From the NCBI RefSeq assembly GCF_010093235.1, contig NZ_PDWP01000018.1:28043-92042 (forward strand): 64,000 nucleotides of DNA. Reading direction: 5' to 3'. The notes beneath the pieces are model-generated. The model was not told the DNA's origin, searched no databases, and saw only the letters and a program-made list of their open reading frames with translations. Positions 50,161 through 58,709 of the stretch are shown here, piece by piece. A program made the translations under genes and the position numbers. This DNA comes from Pseudoxanthomonas suwonensis (GTDB lineage Bacteria > Pseudomonadota > Gammaproteobacteria > Xanthomonadales > Xanthomonadaceae). Each line of letters starts with the position of its first letter. Within the stretch, counting starts at the first letter, position 1.

Positions 50161-50912
50161 GCGCCTTCCCCGCCGTCCTCGAGCCGCACCAGGCGGCCGC
50201 GGTCCAGCCGGTACACGTGGTGGCAGCGCCGGGCCAGGGCCAGGTCGTGGGTGACCATCACCAGGGTGGTGCCGTTGCTGCGGTTGAGCTCGAACAGCAG
50301 CTGGCTGACGTGCTGGCCGGTGGCCTGGTCGAGGTTGCCGGTGGGCTCGTCGGCAAACAGGATCCGCGGCCGGGCGACGAAGGCGCGCGCCAGCGCCACG
50401 CGCTGCTGCTCGCCGCCGGACAGCTGGCGTGGGTGGTGCCGGCGCCGGTGCTCCAGGCCGACCGCGGCCAGCACTTCGGCCACCCGCGCCGGGTCCTCGC
50501 GCCCGGCCAGCTCCAGTGGCAGGGCCACGTTCTCTTCCGCGGTCAGCGAGGGCAGCAGGTGGAAGCTCTGGAACACGAAGCCGACCTCGCGCGCGCGCAG
50601 CGCCGCACGTGCCTCCTCGTCCAGCTGCTCCAGGCGCTGGCCGGCCAGGCTGATGCTGCCGGTGGTGGGCAGGTCCAGGCCGGCCAGCAGGCCGAGCAGG
50701 GTGGTCTTGCCCGAGCCGGAGGCGCCGACGATGGCCACGCTGTCGCCTTCAGCCACGGTCAGGTCGACGCTGTCGAGAATGCGGACCTCGCCCTCGGGGC
50801 CGGCCGCGGACTTGCCCACGCCGCGGACCTCGATGGCGGTGGCTATGCTGTGGGTGCTCTGGGTATCGATGGGAGGCTCCGGAATGCGCAAGTTCGGGAC
50901 AGGGATCGCCAT
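50157..50912 (-). CDS. ABC transporter ATPase (YbbA/LolD-like)
   Basis: The 251-residue ATPase has Walker A '[13 protein letters not shown]', Q-loop '[17 protein letters not shown]', signature '[15 protein letters not shown]', Walker B '[12 protein letters not shown]' and H-loop '[10 protein letters not shown]', typical of the LolD/MacB/YbbA group. Its stop overlaps the permease start by 4 bases. The only good start, ATG 50912, lies inside the first codons of the divergent tesA (29-bp overlap of the two coding regions). Confidence 0.9.
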   Translation of the reverse strand: MAIPVPNLRIPEPPIDTQSTHSIATAIEVRGVGKSAAGPEGEVRILDSVDLTVAEGDSVAIVGASGSGKTTLLGLLAGLDLPTTGSISLAGQRLEQLDEEARAALRAREVGFVFQSFHLLPSLTAEENVALPLELAGREDPARVAEVLAAVGLEHRRRHHPRQLSGGEQQRVALARAFVARPRILFADEPTGNLDQATGQHVSQLLFELNRSNGTTLVMVTHDLALARRCHHVYRLDRGRLVRLEDGGEGA

Positions 50913-51534
50913 GGGCCGGCTGCTCGCCCTGGTGGCTGCGTTGCTGCTGTCAGGTTCGCTGGCCGCGGCGCCCCAGGCCCGTGCCAAAGGTCCGGTGCTG
51001 GTGGTCGGCGACAGCCTCAGCGCAGAGCACAACATACCCAGAGGCACTGGCTGGGTCAGCCTGCTGGAGCGCAGGTTGCGGGCCGAGCCGTCACTGTCCC
51101 GTGGCGTGGTCAATGCCAGCATCAGTGGCGAGACCAGCGCCGGGGCCCTGACCCGGCTGCCGGCCCTGCTGGAAAAACACCGCCCTTCGGTGCTGGTGAT
51201 CGAGCTTGGTGGCAACGATGCCCTGCGCGGACTGGCCCCGGCCCAGCTGGAGGCCAACCTGGAGCGCATGGTGGAGCTGGGTGCGGCCTCCGGGGCCCGC
51301 GTCCTGCTGCTGGGGATAGACGTTCCGCCCAACTACGGGCCGGCCTACCGCGAGCGCCTGCGGCGCACCTACCGCGAGCTGGCGCGGCGACATGGCGCCG
51401 CCCTCGTGCCTTTCTTCCTCGAGGGCGTGGCGCTGGATGCGGGGCTGATGCAGGGCGACGGCATCCACCCGACCGCCGCGGCCCAGCCGCGGCTGCTGGA
51501 CAACGTCTGGCCGGCGCTGGAGCCGCTGTTGTAA
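50884..51534 (+). CDS. tesA: TesA-like multifunctional acyl-CoA thioesterase/lysophospholipase (GDSL)
   Basis: The 216-residue periplasmic SGNH hydrolase cleaves acyl thioesters, lysophospholipids and some peptides. The signal peptide runs to about residue 34 ('LAAAPQARA'). The four SGNH blocks are present: Ser in '[12 protein letters not shown]', Gly in 'NASISGETS', Asn in '[10 protein letters not shown]', and Asp/His in '[10 protein letters not shown]'. ATG 50884 has GGGAGG seven bases upstream, an excellent start. It is divergent from the YbbA/YbbP-like exporter genes. Confidence 0.93.
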   Translation: MRKFGTGIAMGRLLALVAALLLSGSLAAAPQARAKGPVLVVGDSLSAEHNIPRGTGWVSLLERRLRAEPSLSRGVVNASISGETSAGALTRLPALLEKHRPSVLVIELGGNDALRGLAPAQLEANLERMVELGAASGARVLLLGIDVPPNYGPAYRERLRRTYRELARRHGAALVPFFLEGVALDAGLMQGDGIHPTAAAQPRLLDNVWPALEPLL

Positions 51535-51618
51535 GGATCCGGTAAGCCTTCACGCCAAATCTACCGGGGGTACGGCATGTTTCACAAAGCTGAAAACCCC
51601 TCACGGAGCATCCGAAAC

Positions 51619-52335
51619 ATGCGTCAGGGCAAAGAAACCTCAGGGCTTGTGCTGGTTGTCGAGGACAATCGCAACATTTCCGAGATGATCGGGGAATATC
51701 TGGAAAGCCGGGGCTTCGAGGTCGACTACGCGGCCGACGGCCTGGACGGCTACCGCCTCGCCGCGGAGAACAGCTACGACGCCGTCGTGCTGGACCTGAT
51801 GCTCCCGCGGCTGGACGGCATCGAAGTCTGCCGCCGCCTGCGCAGCGATGCGCGCAAGTCCACGCCGGTGCTGATGCTTACCGCGCGCGACACGCTGGAC
51901 GACAAGCTCACCGGCCTGGGCCACGGCGCAGACGACTACCTCACCAAGCCGTTCGCCATCCAGGAACTGGAAGCCCGCCTGCGCGCGCTGATCCGCCGCG
52001 AGCGCCGCCAGGTCGGTTCCGAGGTGCTCACCGTGGCCGACCTGGTGCTCGACCCGGTCAGCATGCGCGTGACCCGCGGCGGCACCGAGCTGCAGCTGTC
52101 GCCGATCGGACTGAAGCTGCTGACCATCCTGATGCGCGAGTCGCCGCGGGTCGTCAGCCGCCAGGAGATCGAGCGCGAGATCTGGGGCAACAGCCTGCCC
52201 GATTCGGACACGCTGCGCAGCCATCTCTACAACCTGCGCAAGGTGATCGACAAGCCGTTCGACCGCCCGCTGCTGCACACCGTACAGAGTGCGGGCTACC
52301 GCGTGGCGGACATCGCCCAGCCGGTCACGGCCTGA
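51619..52335 (+). CDS. OmpR-family response regulator
   Basis: The 238-residue protein has an N-terminal receiver domain ('LVLVVEDNRN' acidic pocket, phospho-acceptor Asp in 'AVVLDLMLP', Thr in 'LMLTARD', Lys in 'LTKPF') and a C-terminal OmpR/PhoB winged helix ('SPRVVSRQEIEREIW', 'HTVQSAGYRVAD'). It pairs with the kinase 110 bp downstream. I prefer ATG 51619 ('MRQGKETSG'); ATG 51577 has a well-spaced G-rich site and would add 14 residues. The stimulus and targets are unknown; the adjacent exporter genes are candidates. Confidence 0.92.
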   Translation: MRQGKETSGLVLVVEDNRNISEMIGEYLESRGFEVDYAADGLDGYRLAAENSYDAVVLDLMLPRLDGIEVCRRLRSDARKSTPVLMLTARDTLDDKLTGLGHGADDYLTKPFAIQELEARLRALIRRERRQVGSEVLTVADLVLDPVSMRVTRGGTELQLSPIGLKLLTILMRESPRVVSRQEIEREIWGNSLPDSDTLRSHLYNLRKVIDKPFDRPLLHTVQSAGYRVADIAQPVTA

Positions 52336-52444
52336 CGGCCAACGAAAGGGATACAGGGGGAATGGAACGAACGACGGCGGCCGGCTGTCCGGCCGCCCGG
52401 ATCGAGGGACCGGGGGAGCTGCTCCGCGCAATCACGGAGCAGCG

Positions 52445-53827
52445 ATGCGCGCGGGCCTACACTCGCGCCGTTTCCTGCTGACGCCTCCCATGCCCCACGG
52501 CCTTCCCCGCAAGATCCGCATTGCCTTCATCCTGCAGGTGGTGATGGCGAGCCTCGCGATCGTCATCGCCTTCTTCGCAGTGGGCACGCTGTTCAAGTAC
52601 AGCTTCGTCCGCAGTTCGCTGCAGGAGGAAGCAAGCCATTTCTGGGAACTGCGCGAATCCTCGCCCACGCAGCGTCCGCCCAATACCTATGCGCTGCGCG
52701 CCTACCTGGTCGAGCCGGGGCAGTCCGCCGAGGGCGTGCCCGCGCACCTGCGGAAGCTGGAGCCGGGTTTCCACGAGCTCAGGGCCGAAGGGCAGATGGT
52801 CTGGGTCGACCGCCGTCCCGAGGGCACGCTGTACGTGGCCCTGCTGCGCGAACATTCCGAACGCCTGGCATGGTGGTTCGCGGTCCTGCCGGCGATGTTC
52901 ACGTTGCTGGCCATCTATGGTGCGACCTGGCTCACCTACAAGTCGTCCAAGCGCCTGGTGTCGCCGGTCGCCTGGCTGGCGCGCCAGGTCTCGCGTTGGG
53001 ATCCGCGCAAGCCCGACATCGCGGCGCTGGCACCAGACCGCCTGCCGGCGGACATGCAGGGCGAGGCCAGGCAACTGGCCGGGGCGCTGCACGCCCTCGG
53101 CGAGCGGGTGGAAGCGCAGCTGACCCGGGAACGCAACTTCACCCGCGACGCCAGCCACGAGCTGCGCACGCCGCTGACCGTGATCCGGGTAGCCAGCGAC
53201 ATGGCCCTGGCCGACGAGGCGCTGGAGCCGCGCCTGGCGCGCAGCCTGCGCCGGATCCAGCGCGCCGGCCGCGACATGGAGGCGGTGGTCGACGCCTTCC
53301 TGATCCTGGCCCGCGAACCGGACGTGGTGCCGCAGAGCGAATGGTTCGACGTGTGCGACGTGGTCCACGAGGAGGCGGTCAAGGCGCGCACCCTGCTGGG
53401 CGACAAGCCGGTCGAGCTGCAGGTGGCCTGCGAGGGTGCGCCGCGGATCTACGCCCCGCCGCGCGTGCTGCACGTGGTGCTCGGCAACCTGCTGCGCAAC
53501 GCCTGCAGCTATACCGACCGCGGCCTGGTCGAGGTCACCGTGCACGAGGGCCTGGTCCAGGTGCGCGACACTGGCATCGGCATGTCCGCCGAGGCGCTGG
53601 CGCGGGCCTTCGAGCCGTTCTACCGCGCCCGCCCGGAATACCCGGTCGGTACCGGCCTGGGTCTGTCGATCGTGCGCCGGCTGTGCGAGCGGTTCGGGTG
53701 GAGCATCGAGCTGGAAAGTACCCTGGACAGCGGTACCACCGCCCGCATCCGCTTCTCGCCCATCGGGCAGGACCCGGACGACGGGGTGCTCCGTCCGCAG
53801 GGCGAGGCGGAACAGCCCCAGGGCTGA
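52445..53827 (+). CDS. Sensor histidine kinase
   Basis: The 460-residue kinase has two membrane helices (about 24-46 and 141-160) flanking a small periplasmic sensor of about 90 residues, a HAMP-like linker, a dimerisation domain with phospho-His in 'RDASHELRTPLTVIR', and an ATPase domain with N-box 'GNLLRNACSY', G1 'DTGIGM' and G2 'GTGLGLSI'. ATG 52445 has GGAG four bases upstream; ATG 52490 is an alternative. It is the partner of the preceding regulator. The periplasmic domain belongs to no sensor family I recognise. Confidence 0.92.
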   Translation: MRAGLHSRRFLLTPPMPHGLPRKIRIAFILQVVMASLAIVIAFFAVGTLFKYSFVRSSLQEEASHFWELRESSPTQRPPNTYALRAYLVEPGQSAEGVPAHLRKLEPGFHELRAEGQMVWVDRRPEGTLYVALLREHSERLAWWFAVLPAMFTLLAIYGATWLTYKSSKRLVSPVAWLARQVSRWDPRKPDIAALAPDRLPADMQGEARQLAGALHALGERVEAQLTRERNFTRDASHELRTPLTVIRVASDMALADEALEPRLARSLRRIQRAGRDMEAVVDAFLILAREPDVVPQSEWFDVCDVVHEEAVKARTLLGDKPVELQVACEGAPRIYAPPRVLHVVLGNLLRNACSYTDRGLVEVTVHEGLVQVRDTGIGMSAEALARAFEPFYRARPEYPVGTGLGLSIVRRLCERFGWSIELESTLDSGTTARIRFSPIGQDPDDGVLRPQGEAEQPQG

Positions 53828-53902
53828 ACGTTTTTCGCAGGCGGCGGTCAACCGCCGTCCCGGCCGTGCGTTAATCAGGACAGGTTTCCCATTCCTGCGC
53901 AC

Positions 53903-55426
53903 ATGAGCCGAACCCCGCGTCCGAATTCCCGTCGTCCCCGCTGGCTGCCCCTCGCCGGGGGCGTGGTCGTCCTGGCCCTCCTCGGGGGCGTCGCCTGGTA
54001 CTGGGGGGGCGCGGGCAGCCGCGACGCCGAAGGCGCCTGGCGCACGGCCCCGGTCGAGCGCGGCAACATCCGCGTGGCGATTTCCTCCACCGGTACCCTC
54101 AGCGCGACCTCGACCGTGAGCGTCGGCAGCCAGATCTCCGGCCAGGTGCTGGAGGTGCTGGTCGACTACAACGACCGCGTCACCGAAGGCCAGGTCCTGG
54201 CGCGGATCGATCCCAAGAGCTACGAGGCCCAGATCGCCCAGGGCAACGCCCAGATCGCCAGTGCCCAGGCCAGCCTGCGCCAGGCCCAGGCGGCCCTGGC
54301 CAATGCCGAGGCCGACTACCAGCGCAAGGCCGCCCTGGTCGACCGCCAGCTGATCGCCCGCAGCGACGTCGACCTGGCCAAGGCCGCGCTGGACCAGGCC
54401 CGCGCCCAGGTCGCCTCGGCCCAGGCCCAGATCCGCCAGCAGGCCGCCTCGACCGAGACCACCCGGGTCAACCTCGACCGCACGGTGATCCGCTCGCCGG
54501 TCAACGGCGTGGTCCTGACCCGCAGCATCGAGCCCGGCCAGACCGTGGCCGCCAGCCTGCAGGCGCCGGAGCTGTTCACCATCGCCGAGGACCTGGCGCA
54601 GATGAAGATCGAGCTGTCCGTCGACGAGGCCGACATCGGCCAGGTCAAGCCGGGCCAGCGGGTGTCCTTCACCGTCGACGCCTTCCCCGACCGCCAGTTC
54701 CGCGGGCAGGTGCAGCAGGTGCGCCTGGCGGCGACCACCACCAACAACGTGGTGACCTACCCGGTGGTGGTGAGCGTGGACAACAGCGACGGCACCCTGC
54801 TGCCGGGCCTGACCGTCAACGCCGAGATCGAGGTCAGCCGTCGCGACGACGTGCTGAAGGTCTCCAACGCAGCGCTGCGCTACAAGCCCGCGAACCAGCC
54901 GGCGACCGCTGCGCCCGGGCAGGGCCCGCGAGGCGCCGGCATGCTCGAGGACCTGGCCGCGTTCGTCGCCGGCATGGACCTGGCCCCCGGGCAGAAGGCG
55001 GCGTTCGAGACCGACCTGGCCGCCGCGCGCCAGCGCCAGGAGGAAATGCGCAGGGCGGCGGAGGCGTCGCGCCAGGCAACGCCGCAGCAGCGCGCCGGCG
55101 CCGGTGGTCCGCCGATGATGAGGAGCGGTGGCGGCCAGGGCGGCGGCAACGCCGCCGGGCAGATGCGCCAGCGCATGCTCGAGCGTTACCAGCAGGATTT
55201 CGCCGGCTTCTTCGCCACCCTGGACGACACCCAGCGCCAGGCGGTCGAGCGCGAGCTGGCCAACCTCGCCGGTGCGCGCCGCGCCACCGTCTACCGCCTG
55301 GAGGCCGGCAAGCCGGTGCCGGTGCTGGTCAGGGTCGGCGCCACTGACGGCAGCAGCACCGAGATCGCAGGCAACCTCAAGGAAGGCGACCTGCTGGTGA
55401 CCGGCGAACGGGCGGCCGCGCGATGA
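53903..55426 (+). CDS. MacA-like periplasmic adaptor with an extra helical domain
   Basis: The protein is the membrane-fusion subunit of a tripartite exporter, linking the MacB-type pump to a TolC channel. The 507-residue product has a membrane anchor (about 17-34), a lipoyl domain ('VGSQISGQVLEVLVDYND' start), an alpha-hairpin (about 105-190), then a beta-barrel. Between residues about 330 and 460 an insert of about 130 residues interrupts the membrane-proximal domain. It is rich in Gln, Met, Arg and Gly, and helices in it resemble Spy/CpxP-type proteins. Typical MacA has about 370 residues. The start overlaps nothing; the stop overlaps the ATPase gene (ATGA). Confidence 0.88.
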   Translation: MSRTPRPNSRRPRWLPLAGGVVVLALLGGVAWYWGGAGSRDAEGAWRTAPVERGNIRVAISSTGTLSATSTVSVGSQISGQVLEVLVDYNDRVTEGQVLARIDPKSYEAQIAQGNAQIASAQASLRQAQAALANAEADYQRKAALVDRQLIARSDVDLAKAALDQARAQVASAQAQIRQQAASTETTRVNLDRTVIRSPVNGVVLTRSIEPGQTVAASLQAPELFTIAEDLAQMKIELSVDEADIGQVKPGQRVSFTVDAFPDRQFRGQVQQVRLAATTTNNVVTYPVVVSVDNSDGTLLPGLTVNAEIEVSRRDDVLKVSNAALRYKPANQPATAAPGQGPRGAGMLEDLAAFVAGMDLAPGQKAAFETDLAAARQRQEEMRRAAEASRQATPQQRAGAGGPPMMRSGGGQGGGNAAGQMRQRMLERYQQDFAGFFATLDDTQRQAVERELANLAGARRATVYRLEAGKPVPVLVRVGATDGSSTEIAGNLKEGDLLVTGERAAAR

Positions 55427-56157
55427 GCACCGCGACCGCGACGGTGGCGGCCGCTGCCGCGGCCACGCCGGTGATCCAGACCGAGGGCCTGCGCAAGGTG
55501 TATTCGCCGGGCACCGAGGCCGAGGTCGTCGCCCTGCGCGATGTCGACCTGGTGGTGATGCCCGGCGAGTTCATCGCGATCATGGGGCCTTCGGGCTCGG
55601 GCAAGTCCACGCTGATGAACCTGATCGGCTGTCTGGACACGCCCAGTGGCGGGCGCTACCTGTGCGACGGCGTGGACGTGTCCACCCTCGACGCCGAGGA
55701 ACTGGCGACCCTGCGCAGGGAGAAGATCGGTTTCGTGTTCCAGGGCTTCCACCTGCTGCCGCGGATGAGCGCGCTGGACAACGTGGCCATGCCGCTGGGC
55801 TATGCCCGCGTGCCGCCGGCTGAGCGCCGCGAGCGTGCACGCGCGGCGCTGGAGGCCGTCGGCCTGGGCGCCCGCGTCGATCATCGCCCGAACGAACTGT
55901 CCGGCGGCCAGCAGCAGCGCGTGGCGATCGCCCGCGCGCTGATCAACAACCCGCCGGTGCTGCTGGCGGACGAGCCGACCGGCGCCCTGGACAGCCGCAC
56001 CGGCGAGGAGATCCTGGCCCTGTTCAAGCGCCTGCGCGACGAGGGCCACACCGTGGTCCTGATCACCCATGACGCCCACGTGGCACGCCACGCCGACCGC
56101 ATCTGCGTGATGCGCGACGGCCAGCTGCACGAGGCCACGCACGAGGAGGTGGCCTGA
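55423..56157 (+). CDS. MacB-type ABC transporter ATPase subunit
   Basis: The 244-residue ATPase has Walker A 'GPSGSGKSTLMN', Q-loop 'VFQGFHLLPRMSALDNV', signature 'LSGGQQQRVAIARAL', Walker B 'VLLADEPTGALD' and H-loop 'ITHDAHVAR'. The first 17 residues are a low-complexity Ala/Thr tail. It is the ATP-binding part of a split MacB, whose permease is the next gene. Neighbouring start and stop codons overlap on both sides, showing a tightly coupled operon. Confidence 0.93.
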   Translation: MSTATATVAAAAAATPVIQTEGLRKVYSPGTEAEVVALRDVDLVVMPGEFIAIMGPSGSGKSTLMNLIGCLDTPSGGRYLCDGVDVSTLDAEELATLRREKIGFVFQGFHLLPRMSALDNVAMPLGYARVPPAERRERARAALEAVGLGARVDHRPNELSGGQQQRVAIARALINNPPVLLADEPTGALDSRTGEEILALFKRLRDEGHTVVLITHDAHVARHADRICVMRDGQLHEATHEEVA

Positions 56158-57389
56158 TGGGTTTCCTGGACATCCTGCGCACGGCGATCTTCGCCCTGCG
56201 CGGCAACTGGATGCGCAGCGCGCTGACCTCGCTGGGCGTGATCATCGGCATTGCCGCGGTGATCGTGATGGTCTCGGTAGGGCAGGGCACCCAGGCGGAG
56301 ATCGAACGCCAGCTCGCGGGCCTCGGCGCGCAGAAGCTCGACATCGGCCCGCAGGTCCAGCGCAGCATGGGCGGCGTGCGCATGAGCGCCAGCAGCTACT
56401 ACACCCTCACCGAAGGCGATGCCGAGGCCATCCGCGAGGAGATCCCCGAGGTGCAGCTGGTGTCCGGCTCGCTGCGAGGCAGCAGCCAGATCGTGTACGC
56501 GGAGACCAACTGGTCGACCAGCTGGCAGGGCATCCAGCCGGACTTCCTGCAGATCAACGGCTGGCAGATCGCCAGCGGTTCGGCGTTCGAGCCGCAGCAC
56601 TTCGCCGGCGACAAGGTGGTGATCCTCGGCGAGACCGTGCGCCGCGAGCTGTTCGGCGCCGATACCGGCATCGGCGAGACGGTGCGCATTGGCCGCACCA
56701 ACTTCACCGTGGTCGGCACCCTCAAGCCCAAGGGCATGAGCGGCTTCGGCCGCGACCAGGACGACGTGGTGATGGTGCCGCTGGACACCGCGCGCCGCCG
56801 CCTGATGGGTGCGATGGGCCTGCCGCCGGGCGCGCTGATGGACATCTCGCTGACGGTGTCGCATCCGGACGACCTGGCCTACGTGCAGGGCGAGGTGGAA
56901 TCGCTGCTGCGCCAGCGCCACCGCATCGACCCGGGCGCGCCGGACGACTTCCAGGTGCGCAACGTGTCGCAGCTGGTGGCGACCCGCAACGAGACCACCC
57001 GGCAGATGTCGTGGCTGCTCGGCGCGGTGGCGACGATTTCGCTGATCGTCGGCGGCATCGGCATCATGAACATCATGCTGGTGTCGGTCACCGAGCGGAT
57101 CAAGGAAATCGGCCTGCGCCTTGCCGTGGGCGCAGGTCCCTCCGACGTGCGCCGGCAGTTCCTGGCCGAGGCCATGCTGCTGTCGCTGGGCGGCGGCCTG
57201 CTGGGCATCCTGTTCGGCATCTCCGGCGCGCTGCTGGTCGGGCACTTCAACACCGACCTACCGATCCAGCTCAACGGCAAGGTCATCACCCTGGCCGCGG
57301 CGTTCTCGGTGGCCACCGGCCTGTTCTTCGGCTACTACCCGGCGCGCAAGGCCTCGCAGCTGGATCCGATCGAGGCGCTGCGGCAGTGA
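56157..57389 (+). CDS. MacB-type ABC transporter permease subunit
   Basis: The 410-residue permease has the MacB topology: one N-terminal membrane helix ('RSALTSLGVIIGIAAVIVMVS', about 19-39), a large periplasmic domain (about 45-280) and three C-terminal helices with the FtsX signature 'LVSVTERIKEIGLRLAVGA'. It works with the two preceding genes as a MacA-MacB exporter. Transported substrates may be antibiotics, peptides or lipids; the sequence does not decide. Confidence 0.93.
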   Translation: MGFLDILRTAIFALRGNWMRSALTSLGVIIGIAAVIVMVSVGQGTQAEIERQLAGLGAQKLDIGPQVQRSMGGVRMSASSYYTLTEGDAEAIREEIPEVQLVSGSLRGSSQIVYAETNWSTSWQGIQPDFLQINGWQIASGSAFEPQHFAGDKVVILGETVRRELFGADTGIGETVRIGRTNFTVVGTLKPKGMSGFGRDQDDVVMVPLDTARRRLMGAMGLPPGALMDISLTVSHPDDLAYVQGEVESLLRQRHRIDPGAPDDFQVRNVSQLVATRNETTRQMSWLLGAVATISLIVGGIGIMNIMLVSVTERIKEIGLRLAVGAGPSDVRRQFLAEAMLLSLGGGLLGILFGISGALLVGHFNTDLPIQLNGKVITLAAAFSVATGLFFGYYPARKASQLDPIEALRQ

Positions 57390-57394
57390 CGCCC

Positions 57395-57421
57395 GCTGGC
57401 GCCGGCCCGGCCGGCGTCAGC
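57395..57421. terminator. Hairpin between the convergent exporter and oxygenase genes
   Basis: An 11-bp stem with one mismatch (57395-57405 and 57411-57421) and a 5-base loop includes the stop codon of the minus-strand gene. There is no T-run, so it is only a possible bidirectional terminator. Confidence 0.35.
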
Positions 57422-58709
57422 CCGCGGGCATCACGTCGAAGGCCAGGCTTATGCGCGGCCGCGTCGTGCCCTGGAACGGTTCGGTGTGGTGGAAGAAGTA
57501 GGACGGGAAGCAGCAGATCCAGTCCTCGCGCGGGGGCAATGCGAACTGGCGCGGCGCCGCGCTCATGGCGACGCTGTCCGGGGCATGGCCGAAGGTGAGC
57601 GTGCCCGCGCCGGGCCCGGGCGCATCGCCGGTGTCGAGGTAGTACACCCCGCTGAGCCGTCCCGCCGGATGGATGTGCGGCGTCTGCCGGCCGCCGGATT
57701 CCAGCACGGTGCACCAGGCCTGCAGGCGCCAGCGGGTCGGCAGCGTCCGGGTCCACGGATGCCCGCGCAACGCCGGATCGGCGCGCACGGCGGCCAGGCG
57801 CTCGTCCACCACGTGCCGCACCATCGCGCCGAAGTCCGCGAAGGGCGAGCCCGGCGACAGGTCCAGCATGGGGCTCTGCCGCCCCTGCCAGGTCGAGCGG
57901 CCGGCCGGCTGCCAGACCAGGCCCGGGTGCGCCAGCACGGCTTCGCGCAGCGCCTCGCGGTCCAGCGCGATGCCCTCGGGGCGGGGGATCGGTGACAGCA
58001 GGCGCGGGTAATCCATCAGCTGGTCCACCAGCTCGCCCATGCCGAGTTCGTTGCCGCTGAGGTACAGGCCCGCCAGCGCGGTCTGGTCGGTGGGGTCGAC
58101 CCGCAGCGCCGCCAGCAGCTGCGCGTGCGCATCGCGCGGCCTGCCCGCGGACATCAGCGCCATGGCGTAGTCGGTCAGCGCGGCGGGATCGCGCGGCGTC
58201 GCACGCACGACGGATTCGAACAGGGGCATCGCCTCGGCGAGGGCGCCGTTGCCGGACAGCGCGTTGGCCAGGCTGCGCCGCAGCTGCATGTTCGCCGGAC
58301 TCATCTGCGCGGCGCGGCGCAGGTGCGGGATCGCCTCGGCGTAGCGTTCCATGCGCAGCAGGATCATCCCGGCGTTGGCCCAGGACTCGACCTTTTCCGG
58401 ACGCCGGCGCGACAGTTCCAGGAAATCCTCCAGCGCCTCGCCCAGGCGTTCCAGGCCGGCCAGGGTCAGCGCGCGCTGGAAGCGGGCGGGATCGGCGGCC
58501 GGGTCGACCGCCAGCAGCTGGTCCAGGTCGGCCAGCGCGGGAGCGGGGCGCTGCAGCGCCAGCAGCACGCGGGCGCGCAGGAAGCGCAGGTCCGCGCGTT
58601 GTGGTTCGGCGGCGATGGCCTCGTCCAGCCGCGGCAGCGAGCCGGAGACGTCGCCGGCGCGGGCGCAGGATTCGACGTGTTCGTGCAGGGCGCGGATGTC
58701 GTGGCTCAT
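57417..58709 (-). CDS. TPR protein with C-terminal 2OG-Fe(II)-like oxygenase domain
   Basis: The 430-residue protein has about six TPR units (residues 5-215) and a C-terminal double-stranded beta-helix of the putative 2OG-Fe(II) oxygenase class (2OG-FeII_Oxy_5-like). The likely metal and co-substrate residues are H345-x-H347-P, H407/H408 in 'FPSYFFHHTEPF', and R419 in 'RPRISLAFDV'. These enzymes hydroxylate proteins or small molecules. The TPR part suggests that a protein or peptide substrate is held. It is the last gene of the five-gene modification cluster and overlaps the preceding gene by 4 bases. Confidence 0.82.
   Translation of the reverse strand: MSHDIRALHEHVESCARAGDVSGSLPRLDEAIAAEPQRADLRFLRARVLLALQRPAPALADLDQLLAVDPAADPARFQRALTLAGLERLGEALEDFLELSRRRPEKVESWANAGMILLRMERYAEAIPHLRRAAQMSPANMQLRRSLANALSGNGALAEAMPLFESVVRATPRDPAALTDYAMALMSAGRPRDAHAQLLAALRVDPTDQTALAGLYLSGNELGMGELVDQLMDYPRLLSPIPRPEGIALDREALREAVLAHPGLVWQPAGRSTWQGRQSPMLDLSPGSPFADFGAMVRHVVDERLAAVRADPALRGHPWTRTLPTRWRLQAWCTVLESGGRQTPHIHPAGRLSGVYYLDTGDAPGPGAGTLTFGHAPDSVAMSAAPRQFALPPREDWICCFPSYFFHHTEPFQGTTRPRISLAFDVMPAG

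Noticed and set aside
51619..57389. Naming the two-component system and exporter as the RaxRH/RaxB system of Xanthomonas
   Set aside because: There is no peptidase-containing exporter and no double-glycine peptide beside them. The nearby sulfotransferase is on the other strand in a different operon and has TPR-like repeats that RaxST lacks.
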